Assembly (NCBI GenBank): GCA_030831165.1
Contig: JAURLP010000021.1
Location: 1-64,000, forward strand
Length of the DNA stretch: 64,000 nt
Direction of reading: 5' to 3'
From: Gammaproteobacteria bacterium
Lineage (GTDB): Bacteria; Pseudomonadota; Gammaproteobacteria; Pseudomonadales; Pseudohongiellaceae
Part shown: positions 40,799 through 49,049 of the stretch, in pieces
How positions within the stretch are numbered: position 1 is the first letter of the stretch
How the letters are laid out: every line of letters begins with the position of its first letter
Notes under the pieces: model-generated
What the model saw: the letters and a program-made list of their open reading frames with translations, nothing else
Database searches by the model: none
What the model was told of the DNA's origin: nothing
Translations under genes and position numbers: made by a program

Positions 40799-41845
40799 TT
40801 ATTTATCGCTTGCTTTAGCTTTTGGCGCTGCTTTGGCTTTGGCTTTTGCCTTGGCTTTTGGCGCTGCTTTAGCTTTTGGTGCTGCTTTAGCTTTTGCCTT
40901 GGCTTTTGGTGCTGCTTTAGCTTTAGCTTTTGCTTTTGGTTTGACCTCTTCTTTAACGGAATCTGTATCAGCAGTTTCCGCAACATCTTCTGAAGCGCTG
41001 GTTTCAGCTGCAGCTGAAGTTTCTTGTGATTCAGTTGCGTCTTCTGGTTCTATTTCGACTTTAGCTTTGGCTTTGGCCTTAACTGTCACTTTTGCTCCAC
41101 TTTTAGTGGTGCTTGAGTCTGTTTCTTCAACAAATTCATTTTTGGCAGCTGCTTCTATGTCAGAATCACCACGGCCTTCTATGCAGGCGTCTGCGGCTGA
41201 AGAAACATAAAGATGTATGGCTCTAATTGCATCATCATTGCCTGGAATCACTATGTCTACACCATCCGGATCGCTGTTTGTATCAACGATACCGATGACT
41301 GGGATACCGATTTTATTAGCCTCGGTTACAGCAATGCGCTCATGATCTACATCAATCACAAAAAGAGCATCTGGTAAGCCGCCCATATTTTTAATACCAC
41401 CGATACCCTTGTCTAATTTCTCGAGGTCTCTTCTGCGCATAAGAGCTTCTTTTTTGGTTAACTTTTCAAAGGTACCATCAGACGCCTGTGTTTCGAGGTC
41501 TTTCAGACGTTTTATAGAAGCGCGAATAGTCTTGTAATTTGTTAGCATACCGCCAAGCCAGCGTTGGTCAACGTAAGGCATTCCGGCACGACTTGCTTCT
41601 TCTTTGATAATTTTACTGGCGGCACGCTTAGTGCCTACAAATAAAACCTTCTGGCGACGCTCAGCCATTTGTTTAATTTGTGCCAGTGCTTGATTAAATG
41701 CGGGAACGGTATGTTCAAGATTTATAATATGGATTTTATTGCGGGCTCCGAAAATATATTGATCCATTTTCGGGTTCCAGTAGCGACATTGATGACCGAA
41801 GTGCACACCAGCCTTCAGCATGTCTTTCATGCTTGCAGTACTCAT
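40799..41845 (-). CDS. rpsB: 30S ribosomal protein S2 with long Ala/Lys/Pro-rich tail
   Basis: Residues 1-240 form an ordinary ribosomal S2 ([76 protein letters not shown]). Residues 241-348 are extra compared with E. coli S2 (241): a short basic [12 protein letters not shown] stretch, an acidic Ser/Thr/Ala/Glu stretch (about 264-300), then about 45 residues built only from Ala, Lys and Pro units (AKAKAAPK-like) ending SDK. The tail resembles bacterial histone H1-like and other low-complexity nucleic-acid-binding tails. The gene has a long leader with a strong extended -10 promoter. Its function in the ribosome is not in doubt; the tail's role is unknown. Confidence 0.95.
   Translation of the reverse strand: MSTASMKDMLKAGVHFGHQCRYWNPKMDQYIFGARNKIHIINLEHTVPAFNQALAQIKQMAERRQKVLFVGTKRAASKIIKEEASRAGMPYVDQRWLGGMLTNYKTIRASIKRLKDLETQASDGTFEKLTKKEALMRRRDLEKLDKGIGGIKNMGGLPDALFVIDVDHERIAVTEANKIGIPVIGIVDTNSDPDGVDIVIPGNDDAIRAIHLYVSSAADACIEGRGDSDIEAAAKNEFVEETDSSTTKSGAKVTVKAKAKAKVEIEPEDATESQETSAAAETSASEDVAETADTDSVKEEVKPKAKAKAKAAPKAKAKAKAAPKAKAAPKAKAKAKAKAAPKAKASDK
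40802..40942 (-). repeat. Degenerate tandem repeats encoding the S2 tail
   Basis: Short repeated units of GCTTTAGCTTTTGG-like sequence on the plus strand, interspersed with GGTGCTGCTTTAGC- and GGCGCTGCTTT-like units, encode the Ala/Lys/Pro tail of RpsB. Many units are near-identical, so unequal exchange or slippage in multiples of three would vary the tail length. Confidence 0.75.
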
Positions 41846-42033
41846 AGATTTTCCTTTGGGTTAAGCCTCCATACATCCCATGACTCCAACCTAAAGGTTT
41901 TACCCTAAAAGCACCCGGAAACATGTGTCGACATATGTGTGACGTTAGTTTTAATTAATGCAGGCAAACTATTTTGCCTGAATTTTTACGTTTTTTTAGA
42001 GCCTTAGCCCTTAAAACGTGCGGCTTTATACCA
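41846..42033 (-). promoter_or_regulatory. rpsB promoter and long 5' leader
   Basis: On the minus strand an extended -10 (TGG then TATAAA, 42025-42033) lies upstream of rpsB and would give a leader of about 170 nucleotides, similar to the roughly 160-nt leader of E. coli rpsB through which S2 represses its own operon. The leader includes a perfect 8-bp hairpin at 41961-41980 (CAGGCAAA/TTTGCCTG, 4-base loop) and a strong AAAGGA site before the ATG. Autoregulation is inferred from the known gammaproteobacterial case. Confidence 0.5.
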
Positions 42034-42136
42034 TAATTTACAGGCAACTTAAAGTAATAATAAAAAGCCATACTTACCTATACTTTGAAGCCGCAGATGC
42101 ACTAAAATCAACCCCTTTGGACCTTCCACCAGATTT

Positions 42137-42910
42137 ATGGCTGTAACAATCAAAACTACTGAAGAAATCGCTTTAATGCGCGAAGCAGGCCGTCTTGCCT
42201 CTGAAGTGCTTGAAATGATAGAGCCTCATGTACAGGTCGGTGTCAGTACAGGTGAACTAGATCGCATATGCCATGATTATATTGTTAACACTCAAAAAGC
42301 CATCCCTGCCCCTCTAAATTACAATGGATTTCCAAAGTCTATCTGCACCTCGGTCAACCACGTCATTTGCCATGGCATTCCTAGCGACACTAAAATTTTA
42401 AAAGATGGTGACATTATCAATATTGATATAACTGTTATTAAAAATGGCTTTCATGGTGACACCAGTAAGATGTTCCTGCTTGGTAATGCGCCCATTCATG
42501 CTCAACGCCTTGTGAAGACTACTCAGGAGGCTTTATATCTTGCAATTGACATGGTTAAACCTGGTGTCCGTTTGGGTGATATCGGTCATGCAATACAGCA
42601 ATATGCTGAAAGCAGGCATTATTCTGTCGTCAGAGAATATTGCGGACATGGCATCGGACGAATTTTCCATGAAGAACCACAGGTTCTGCATTATGGCAAA
42701 CCCAATACCGGACTGGAACTTAAAACCGGCATGACGTTTACCATCGAACCAATGATTAACGCAGGGTCTCGTTACACGCGCTTATCCAAGTCTGATGGCT
42801 GGACTGTAACCACCAAAGATCGACGCCTTTCTGCGCAGTGGGAGCATACCCTGGCTGTTCTTGATGATGGCTGCGAAGTACTGACTAAACGCTCCGAAGA
42901 AAGGTTTTAA
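42137..42910 (+). CDS. map: Methionine aminopeptidase type I
   Basis: Removes initiator methionine from nascent proteins. The di-metal site residues are visible in INIDITVIKNGFHGDTSKMF (two Asp), EYCGHGIGRIFHEEPQVLHYG (His), and the C-terminal TIEPMIN and QWEHTLAV (Glu). The 257 residues match the family. It is divergent from rpsB, as in E. coli and Pseudomonas, and directly precedes glnD. Confidence 0.96.
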   Translation: MAVTIKTTEEIALMREAGRLASEVLEMIEPHVQVGVSTGELDRICHDYIVNTQKAIPAPLNYNGFPKSICTSVNHVICHGIPSDTKILKDGDIINIDITVIKNGFHGDTSKMFLLGNAPIHAQRLVKTTQEALYLAIDMVKPGVRLGDIGHAIQQYAESRHYSVVREYCGHGIGRIFHEEPQVLHYGKPNTGLELKTGMTFTIEPMINAGSRYTRLSKSDGWTVTTKDRRLSAQWEHTLAVLDDGCEVLTKRSEERF

Positions 42911-45589
42911 ATGCTTATGGAACCCTCAAGTTCTAACTTTTTTGACGTAAAAGCATTCAACCGACAATTAGCTAAAAGCAAATCCCCTATAAACTGCTTT
43001 CGTGATGCGATAAGTAATAATAGAGCCTTACTCGACGAACGCTTTAAATCAAAAGCCAATATTGAAGTCATCATTTCAGATCTAACCTGGTTTATTGATC
43101 AAATATTAATAGCCGCATGGAAACAATACGATTGGAAAGATGAGAAAGACATCAGTTTATTGGCCGTAGGCGGATATGGCCGCGGCGAATTACATCTCTA
43201 TTCCGATATAGATATTCAAATATTACTGGCCAGAAATAATCAGAAAAAGTACAAAGCAAATATAGAGTCATTCCTGACTTTTCTTTGGGATATTAATCTT
43301 GAAATAGGCCAGAGTGTTCGAACTATTGACGAAAACAAAAAGCAAGCGGCTAATGACATCACCATTGCAACCGCATTAATGGAATCAAGAACGGTTTACG
43401 GCAATCCAGAACTACACAAAAAACTTATTCTTGCGGTCAGCAAGAAAAAAATATGGGAAGCCAAAAGGTTTTTCACCGCCAAACGAAATGAACAAATTTC
43501 ACGTCACGCCAAATATGAAGATATCGAATATGCACTTGAACCCAATTTAAAAGTATCGCCTGGCGGGCTTAGAGATATTCAAACCATCGGCTGGATTTCA
43601 AAACGTTATTTTGGCGCATCAGACTTTCAGGAACTGGTTGATCGTGGATTCCTCCAAAAAAATGAATACCAGGATTTGATAAAAAGCCGGAATTTTCTAT
43701 GGTCCTTACGCTACGGCTTGCATATGCTAGCCGAACGAAGAGAAGACCGCCTGCTGTTTGAGCACCAAAGAAAACTAAGCGAAATATTCTCCTACGAAGA
43801 TGATAAAAACAGTCTTGGTATTGAAAAATTAATGAAAGAATATTATCGCAATGTGCAGACTCTTCGAGAGTTAAATGATGTGCTGCTGCAACTTTTTGAC
43901 GAGGAAATTATTCGCTCCAAAGAAAAAGTGAAAATTCTTACATTGAATGCACGCTTTCAAATCCGCAACAACTATATCGAAGCCATGCATTCAAGGGTTT
44001 TCAGGCAAACCCCCTTTGCTCTTATAGAGATTTTTGTATTACTTGCCCAGGATGAGAAAATTGCTGGGATCAGAGCAACGACAATTCGCCTGATCAGGAA
44101 TGGACGTCAGTTAATAGATGACAATTTTAGAAAAGACATTCGTAACACCACTTTATTCATGGAGCTATTGCGCTCACCTTATAAAATGGTTGCTCACTTA
44201 AGACAGATGAAACGATACGGTGTTCTTGGGGCTTATTTACCCGAGTTCGGAAACATTATCGGACAAATGCAGCATGACCTTTTCCATATTTATTCTGTTG
44301 ACGACCACACCTTGCAAGTTGTCGAAAATATGCGACGCCTGCACCATCCTGAAGCTCTCGAAAAATATCCACTCGCTGCCACCATTATAAAAACCTTACC
44401 TAAAATCGAATTGCTTTATATCGCTGGACTCTACCATGATATTGCCAAGGGTCGTGGTGGCGATCACTCTGTACTAGGTGTAAAAGATGCAGAGGATTTT
44501 TGTGTCAGGCATCATTTGGGGAAATGGGATACCGCATTAGTTGGATGGCTGGTAAAAAACCATTTGTTTATGTCCAGCATTGCTCAACGACAGGATATTC
44601 AAGACCCCGATGTTGTGAAAAGTTTTGCTTTAATCGTAGGCGATCAGACCCGCCTGGATTATCTCTATACATTGACAGTAGCTGATATTAACGCCACTAA
44701 CCCCAAACTCTGGAATGCATGGAAAGCATCCCTGCTAAGACAATTGTACCAGTCAACCAAACGCGCACTCAGTCTCGGCTTGGAAAAAGTGGTCGGCAAA
44801 AGCTCACGCATCAAAGAAAATCAAAATCTGGCACTTGCTTTACTCAAAGAGAAAGACATGAGTAAAAAAGAAGCTTTGGCGATCTGGGACAAACCTACAG
44901 AAGATTATTTTCTTCGAGAAAGCCCTGAAGATATCGCATGGCAAACGCTGGCAATATCCAAGCATAAGGAGCCTGAATCACCATTAATACTCATAAAAAA
45001 CAGCACTGAGCATCAATCAGAAGGCGCCACTCAGGTTTTTATTTATACTCAGAACTCTCATTTCCTGTTTGCAAATATAGCCAATGCTTTTGACAGGTTA
45101 AATCTCAATATCCAGAATGCCCGACTTTTCAATACCGCATCCAACAAAGCCTTATTGACCTTCATGATATTAGAGACCAATGGAACCCTGATTAAGAAGA
45201 ATTCACAACGAATGTATGAAATTGTTACTTTACTTAAGGAATATGCTCTGCCAGTAGAAAAACCCTCTAAAAACAAGCAGCACACACCAAGACAGTTAAG
45301 ACATTTTAGTCGGGCGACAGAAACCAGCTTTGCCAATCCAGAAAAATTTCCTTACTCAATATTAGAAGTTCTTTGCCCGGACAGACCTGGACTTTTAGCC
45401 AAAGTTGCTAATATATTTGTTGAAAAAAACATTATTTTACATAACGCAAAAATCACAACATTGGGTGAAAATGTAGAAGACGTTTTTTTTATCACCAACA
45501 AGAATAACAAGCCAATCAGTAAAAAAAATTCAGAGGAATTACAAGCGCTTATTAAAGAGAGGTTGAACGCAAGTTTGAATGGGGCTTGA
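42911..45589 (+). CDS. glnD: Bifunctional PII uridylyltransferase/uridylyl-removing enzyme
   Basis: Senses glutamine and modifies PII (GlnB/GlnK), controlling glutamine synthetase and nitrogen-regulated transcription. The nucleotidyltransferase motif AVGGYGRGELHLYSDIDIQIL lies at about residues 78-98. The HD hydrolase motif LYHDIAKGRGGDHS is at about 508-521, and two ACT domains (from about 710 and 815, the second with LEVLCPDRPGLLAKVANIF) form the C-terminus. The 892 residues match E. coli (890). The start codon immediately follows the map stop. Confidence 0.96.
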   Translation: MLMEPSSSNFFDVKAFNRQLAKSKSPINCFRDAISNNRALLDERFKSKANIEVIISDLTWFIDQILIAAWKQYDWKDEKDISLLAVGGYGRGELHLYSDIDIQILLARNNQKKYKANIESFLTFLWDINLEIGQSVRTIDENKKQAANDITIATALMESRTVYGNPELHKKLILAVSKKKIWEAKRFFTAKRNEQISRHAKYEDIEYALEPNLKVSPGGLRDIQTIGWISKRYFGASDFQELVDRGFLQKNEYQDLIKSRNFLWSLRYGLHMLAERREDRLLFEHQRKLSEIFSYEDDKNSLGIEKLMKEYYRNVQTLRELNDVLLQLFDEEIIRSKEKVKILTLNARFQIRNNYIEAMHSRVFRQTPFALIEIFVLLAQDEKIAGIRATTIRLIRNGRQLIDDNFRKDIRNTTLFMELLRSPYKMVAHLRQMKRYGVLGAYLPEFGNIIGQMQHDLFHIYSVDDHTLQVVENMRRLHHPEALEKYPLAATIIKTLPKIELLYIAGLYHDIAKGRGGDHSVLGVKDAEDFCVRHHLGKWDTALVGWLVKNHLFMSSIAQRQDIQDPDVVKSFALIVGDQTRLDYLYTLTVADINATNPKLWNAWKASLLRQLYQSTKRALSLGLEKVVGKSSRIKENQNLALALLKEKDMSKKEALAIWDKPTEDYFLRESPEDIAWQTLAISKHKEPESPLILIKNSTEHQSEGATQVFIYTQNSHFLFANIANAFDRLNLNIQNARLFNTASNKALLTFMILETNGTLIKKNSQRMYEIVTLLKEYALPVEKPSKNKQHTPRQLRHFSRATETSFANPEKFPYSILEVLCPDRPGLLAKVANIFVEKNIILHNAKITTLGENVEDVFFITNKNNKPISKKNSEELQALIKERLNASLNGA

Positions 45590-45597
45590 GAATTATT

Positions 45598-45936
45598 ATG
45601 ATTATATATGGCATCCCTAATTGCGACACTATAAAGAAAGCAAAGGCATTTCTGGACAGCAATAACATAAGCTATGAATTTCATGATTATAAAAAGCGTG
45701 GTGTTGATTCTGATTCACTGAAAAGTTGGTGCAATAAGCTTGGTTATGAAAATCTGTTAAATCGCCGAGGTACCACCTGGCGCAAACTTGATGAAGACAC
45801 GAAATCCAAGGTCAATGAAGAAACAGCCATTTTACTGATGCAGGAGTTTCCCTCTTTAATAAAACGCCCTCTCCTGGACACTGGTAAAAAACTTGTTCTC
45901 GGATTTGATAAAAGTGAATATGAAAGCCTGCTATAA
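45598..45936 (+). CDS. ArsC/Spx-family protein (YffB-like)
   Basis: A thioredoxin-fold ArsC-family protein of 112 residues (IYGIPNCDTIKKAKAFLDSNNI, then LLNRRGTTWRKL and FPSLIKRPLLD). A single active-site cysteine is seen in PNCDT; the CxxC of Spx is absent. It matches the YffB group, which lies next to dapE in E. coli and beside the dap genes in Pseudomonas. Arsenate reductase activity is doubtful for this group, and no arsenic genes are nearby. The ATG at 45598 is preferred over a TTG at 45586 that overlaps the glnD stop. Confidence 0.85.
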   Translation: MIIYGIPNCDTIKKAKAFLDSNNISYEFHDYKKRGVDSDSLKSWCNKLGYENLLNRRGTTWRKLDEDTKSKVNEETAILLMQEFPSLIKRPLLDTGKKLVLGFDKSEYESLL

Positions 45937-45937
45937 T
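45929..45937 (+). promoter_or_regulatory. Candidate extended -10 promoter for dapD
   Basis: TGCTATAAT is a perfect -10 hexamer with the TGn extension and overlaps the stop codon of the YffB-like gene, 54 bases before the dapD ATG. No -35 box is found at the proper distance, as is common for extended -10 promoters. Confidence 0.4.
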
Positions 45938-45961
45938 AGGGCCTGTTTTTTTCAACTCGGA

Positions 45962-45983
45962 ACTCAATTCGGACTCAATTCGG
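45962..45983 (+). repeat. Tandem 11-bp repeat in the dapD leader
   Basis: ACTCAATTCGG occurs twice in direct tandem, preceded by a shortened copy (ACTCGG) and ending seven bases before the dapD ATG. Each copy supplies a CGGA stretch that could act as a weak ribosome site. Confidence 0.6.
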
Positions 45984-45990
45984 AACTACA

Positions 45991-47022
45991 ATGAACTTAT
46001 TTAGCCTCGCTTTTGGGGTCGGCAGCAAAGACTCTGCGGGTAATTGGCTTGAATGCTATTACCCAGATCCCCTATTAAATCCAGATTTAAACACTCAAAA
46101 AGCTATATTGCCTGTGCTTGAATACACTGCGGGCAATCAGGCAATTGAACTTGACCAGCAACAGATCAATCAGATACTGGATAACTTTGGTGCTTTACAA
46201 AACCAGGCACAAATTAAATTACTTTCAAGCCTCACGCTAAGTAAAAAACCACTTGTGATTTGTTTGCTTGAATCAGACTCTGCTCCCAGCTCTGTCCCGG
46301 AGGTTTATCTTAAATTGCATTTGCTATCCCATCGCCTGGTAAAACCTCACGGTCTAAATCTTGACGGAATGTTTGGGCTTTTGCCAAATGTTGCATGGAC
46401 CAGCCAAGGTGCAATCGCTATTAATGAACTCCCTCAGCATCAACTGGAAGCCAAACTCAGCAATCAAACTTTATCAGTAAATTCGGTCGACAAATTCCCA
46501 AAAATGACCGATTACGTTGTCCCCTCAGGTGTGCGAATTGCCGACACCTCGAGAGTGAGGCTTGGGGCCTATATTGGTGAAGGCACCACCATCATGCATG
46601 AAGGCTTTGTAAACTTTAATGCTGGTACTGAAGGTGAAGCCATGATTGAAGGCCGTATCAGCGCCGGTGTTTTTGTCGGCAGAGGCAGCGATCTCGGAGG
46701 CGGCTGCAGCATATTGGGCACCCTATCCGGGGGCAATAAAGAAGTTATTTCTATTGGAGAAAACTGCTTGATTGGCGCTAATGCCGGTCTCGGCATTTCG
46801 CTTGGCAATGGCTGCACAATTGAAGCTGGCCTTTACCTAACAGCCGGCACTAAAGTAACGGTTCTGGATATTGACAAGAACCCCGTTGAAATCATTAAAG
46901 CCAGTGAGCTGACGGGCAAAAACAATCTTTTATATAGACGGAATTCAACATCCGGAACTGTAGAATGCCTCACCAACCAGAGTAGTATTGAGCTAAATGC
47001 AGAATTGCATTCTCATAATTAA
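45991..47022 (+). CDS. dapD: 2,3,4,5-tetrahydropyridine-2,6-dicarboxylate N-succinyltransferase
   Basis: Adds succinyl-CoA to tetrahydrodipicolinate in lysine and diaminopimelate synthesis. An N-terminal alpha/beta domain is followed by a left-handed beta-helix (YVVPSGVRIADTSRVRLGAYIGEGTTIMHEGFVNFNAG, then GRGSDLGGGCSILGTLSGG). At 343 residues it is the longer Pseudomonas-type enzyme, not the 274-residue E. coli type. It lies directly before dapE. Confidence 0.95.
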   Translation: MNLFSLAFGVGSKDSAGNWLECYYPDPLLNPDLNTQKAILPVLEYTAGNQAIELDQQQINQILDNFGALQNQAQIKLLSSLTLSKKPLVICLLESDSAPSSVPEVYLKLHLLSHRLVKPHGLNLDGMFGLLPNVAWTSQGAIAINELPQHQLEAKLSNQTLSVNSVDKFPKMTDYVVPSGVRIADTSRVRLGAYIGEGTTIMHEGFVNFNAGTEGEAMIEGRISAGVFVGRGSDLGGGCSILGTLSGGNKEVISIGENCLIGANAGLGISLGNGCTIEAGLYLTAGTKVTVLDIDKNPVEIIKASELTGKNNLLYRRNSTSGTVECLTNQSSIELNAELHSHN

Positions 47023-47064
47023 TAAACCAAGCAAACTGCCTACTAAACAAACCTGAGGTCTGCC

Positions 47065-48192
47065 ATGTCATCAACAAGCGACTTATGCAGTGAACTAATC
47101 TCTCGACCATCTGTTAGTCCTGATGATCAGGGCTGTCAGGAAATACTAGCTGTGCGTCTTGAAAAACTCGGATTTAACATTGAACACCTGCCCTTTGCTG
47201 ATGTTAAAAATCTATGGGCCAGGCGTGGTGAAGCAGCACCGTTATTTTGTTTTGCCGGGCATACCGATGTTGTACCCGCAGGCAATATAGCTGACTGGCA
47301 GTCTGACCCCTTCAGCCCGACAATAAGAGACGGTTTACTTTACGGGCGTGGTAGTGCTGATATGAAAGGTAGCCTTGCCGCAATGATCACAGCCTGTGAG
47401 AGTTTTCTGGAACAGAATTCTCAATTTAACGGCTCAATAGCTTTCCTGATTACCAGTGATGAAGAAAGTGTTGCCACTCATGGCACTGTTAAAGTCATCG
47501 AAGAGCTGCAAAAAAGAAATGAACAAATAGATTATTGCGTCATCGGCGAGCCTTCCAGTAACAAAAAACTTGGCGATATTGCCAGAAATGGAAGACGGGG
47601 TTCCTTAAATGGACGCTTGAAAGTTAAAGGCAAGGAAGGTCATGTCGCCTATCCTGAACTGGCGATAAATCCCATTCACGTTTTTTTACCGGCACTGGCT
47701 GAACTAAGTCAAATTGAATGGGATCAAGGCAATGATTATTTTCCGGCTACCAGCTTTCAGATATCGAACATATCTGCCGGCCAAGGCACCAATAATGTTA
47801 TTCCAGCTGAAATGTCCTTGTTGTTTAATTTCAGATTCTCAACCGAAGTAACAGCGGAAGGCTTGAAAGCGCAAGTGCACTCAATATTTGATCACCATTA
47901 CGAGGATTACGAGCTTGAATGGCAGCTGTCCGGCAATCCTTTTATTACCGAGGTCGGGGTACTAACAGATGCTGTCACAAAAAGTGTAAAAACGGTGACT
48001 GGCCTTAATTGCAGCTTATCCACAGGCGGGGGCACCAGTGATGGCCGCTTTATCGCCCCGACAGGCGCTCAGTTAGTTGAATTAGGTCCCGTTAATGCCA
48101 GTATTCATAAAAACAATGAGCATGTTTCGATTGCTGATCTTGATCAACTTGCACTTATTTATGAAGAAATTCTTAAAAAGATACTGCTTTAA
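47065..48192 (+). CDS. dapE: Succinyl-diaminopimelate desuccinylase
   Basis: M20-family di-zinc hydrolase releasing LL-diaminopimelate, used for peptidoglycan and lysine. Metal-binding motifs CFAGHTDVVPAG (about 67-78), YGRGSADMKGSLAAM (about 93-107), TSDEESVATHG and the C-terminal LGPVNASIHKNNEHV are intact. The 375 residues match the family. It overlaps rsmJ tail to tail by four bases. Confidence 0.96.
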   Translation: MSSTSDLCSELISRPSVSPDDQGCQEILAVRLEKLGFNIEHLPFADVKNLWARRGEAAPLFCFAGHTDVVPAGNIADWQSDPFSPTIRDGLLYGRGSADMKGSLAAMITACESFLEQNSQFNGSIAFLITSDEESVATHGTVKVIEELQKRNEQIDYCVIGEPSSNKKLGDIARNGRRGSLNGRLKVKGKEGHVAYPELAINPIHVFLPALAELSQIEWDQGNDYFPATSFQISNISAGQGTNNVIPAEMSLLFNFRFSTEVTAEGLKAQVHSIFDHHYEDYELEWQLSGNPFITEVGVLTDAVTKSVKTVTGLNCSLSTGGGTSDGRFIAPTGAQLVELGPVNASIHKNNEHVSIADLDQLALIYEEILKKILL

Positions 48193-48968
48193 ACAAACAC
48201 TTCAAAATGAGCCGTCTTACCTGGCACCACAAAGCTGGGTTTTATGCTACCTTTTCTAACCCTACTACCTGGCCGCTTGACCACAATCCTGTGTTTAGCA
48301 CAGCCTCTGGCTGCCTCAAGTAAACTATCACTGTCTTCATCAAAGCCAAGAACTTCCTGCAAAAGAGCGATATCCTTTTTTACACTGGCGTTTTTACTAC
48401 GTGGCGGGAACATCGGGTCCAAATAGATCACATCGGGTTTTGCCTGCTTGCCCTGTCTAATTTCCTCGAACCAATCCTGAGCTTTAGCATGATGTAAAGA
48501 CATCTTTTGCAATATATCATTTAAAGCCTGTTCACCTGTCTCAGCAGCTCTTTTTAAACCATCAAAAATCAGACTGTAAATGACAGGAGATTGTTCAATC
48601 ATCCTTATCTCGCAGCCCATACTGGCAAGTATAAAGGCATCACGGCCCAGACCAGCTGTCGCATCCAGAACATACATGGGTTCATGCTTGTTAAGACCAA
48701 CAGCTTTGGCCAGGCCCTGATGTTTACCAAAGCTGGCTTTGCGATATAGTAGTGAGGCATCCTGAAAATTTACACAGGTCGGCTGTTTATGAATCTCACC
48801 TGCTCTTAACTCCAGAGCACTCAGGGATAACCCTGCTTCATCAAGTTTTAATATATGGGTAAATTCAGCGTTCTGACTTGAATCGACTAAAGGCAATTGG
48901 GTGACTTGCTTGATGCTTTCACAATAAGCAGAATCAAGGTCGCCCTCAAAAACTAAGGCTATTTTCAT
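48189..48968 (-). CDS. rsmJ: 16S rRNA (guanine1516-N2)-methyltransferase RsmJ
   Basis: SAM-dependent methyltransferase for m2G1516 of 16S rRNA. Motif I VLDATAGLGRDAFILASMG (about residues 100-118), the catalytic-loop motif YLDPMFPPRSK and the KRPGSRV segment are diagnostic of RsmJ (YhiQ). I chose the ATG at 48968, with an AGGTG site nine bases upstream, over a GTG four codons earlier. The gene diverges from the GntR-PurM gene, and the 26-bp palindrome lies 18 bases upstream of its ATG. Confidence 0.93.
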   Translation of the reverse strand: MKIALVFEGDLDSAYCESIKQVTQLPLVDSSQNAEFTHILKLDEAGLSLSALELRAGEIHKQPTCVNFQDASLLYRKASFGKHQGLAKAVGLNKHEPMYVLDATAGLGRDAFILASMGCEIRMIEQSPVIYSLIFDGLKRAAETGEQALNDILQKMSLHHAKAQDWFEEIRQGKQAKPDVIYLDPMFPPRSKNASVKKDIALLQEVLGFDEDSDSLLEAARGCAKHRIVVKRPGSRVRKGSIKPSFVVPGKTAHFEVFV

Positions 48969-48985
48969 TGAGCTAAGCACCTGTA

Positions 48986-49011
48986 ATCTGTATCATGCGC
49001 ATGATACAGAT
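48986..49011. promoter_or_regulatory. Perfect 26-bp palindrome, candidate operator
   Basis: The half-site ATCTGTATCATGC (48986-48998) is followed with no spacer by its exact reverse complement (48999-49011). It lies in the short divergent region between rsmJ and the GntR-PurM gene, ending 38 bases before the latter's ATG. GntR-family proteins bind as dimers to palindromes and often control themselves, so this is the likely operator of the fusion protein. The pairing is inferred from position. Confidence 0.65.
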
Positions 49012-49049
49012 AATTTGCATTTCCAAGATAAACAACACATAGGTCAGCG

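Noticed and set aside
40833-41210. Plus-strand frame rich in Ala, Leu and Phe opposite the end of rpsB
   Set aside because: It is the antisense image of the Ala/Lys/Pro repeats of the S2 tail; no ribosome site or homology is seen.
41961-41980. Hairpin CAGGCAAA/TTTGCCTG followed by T-rich bases as a plus-strand terminator
   Set aside because: No plus-strand gene precedes it. On the transcribed minus strand it lies inside the rpsB leader, so a leader structure is more likely.
45598-45936. Arsenate reductase (arsC) or Spx regulator
   Set aside because: Only one active-site cysteine and no ars genes; the position beside dapD/dapE matches the YffB group of unknown function.
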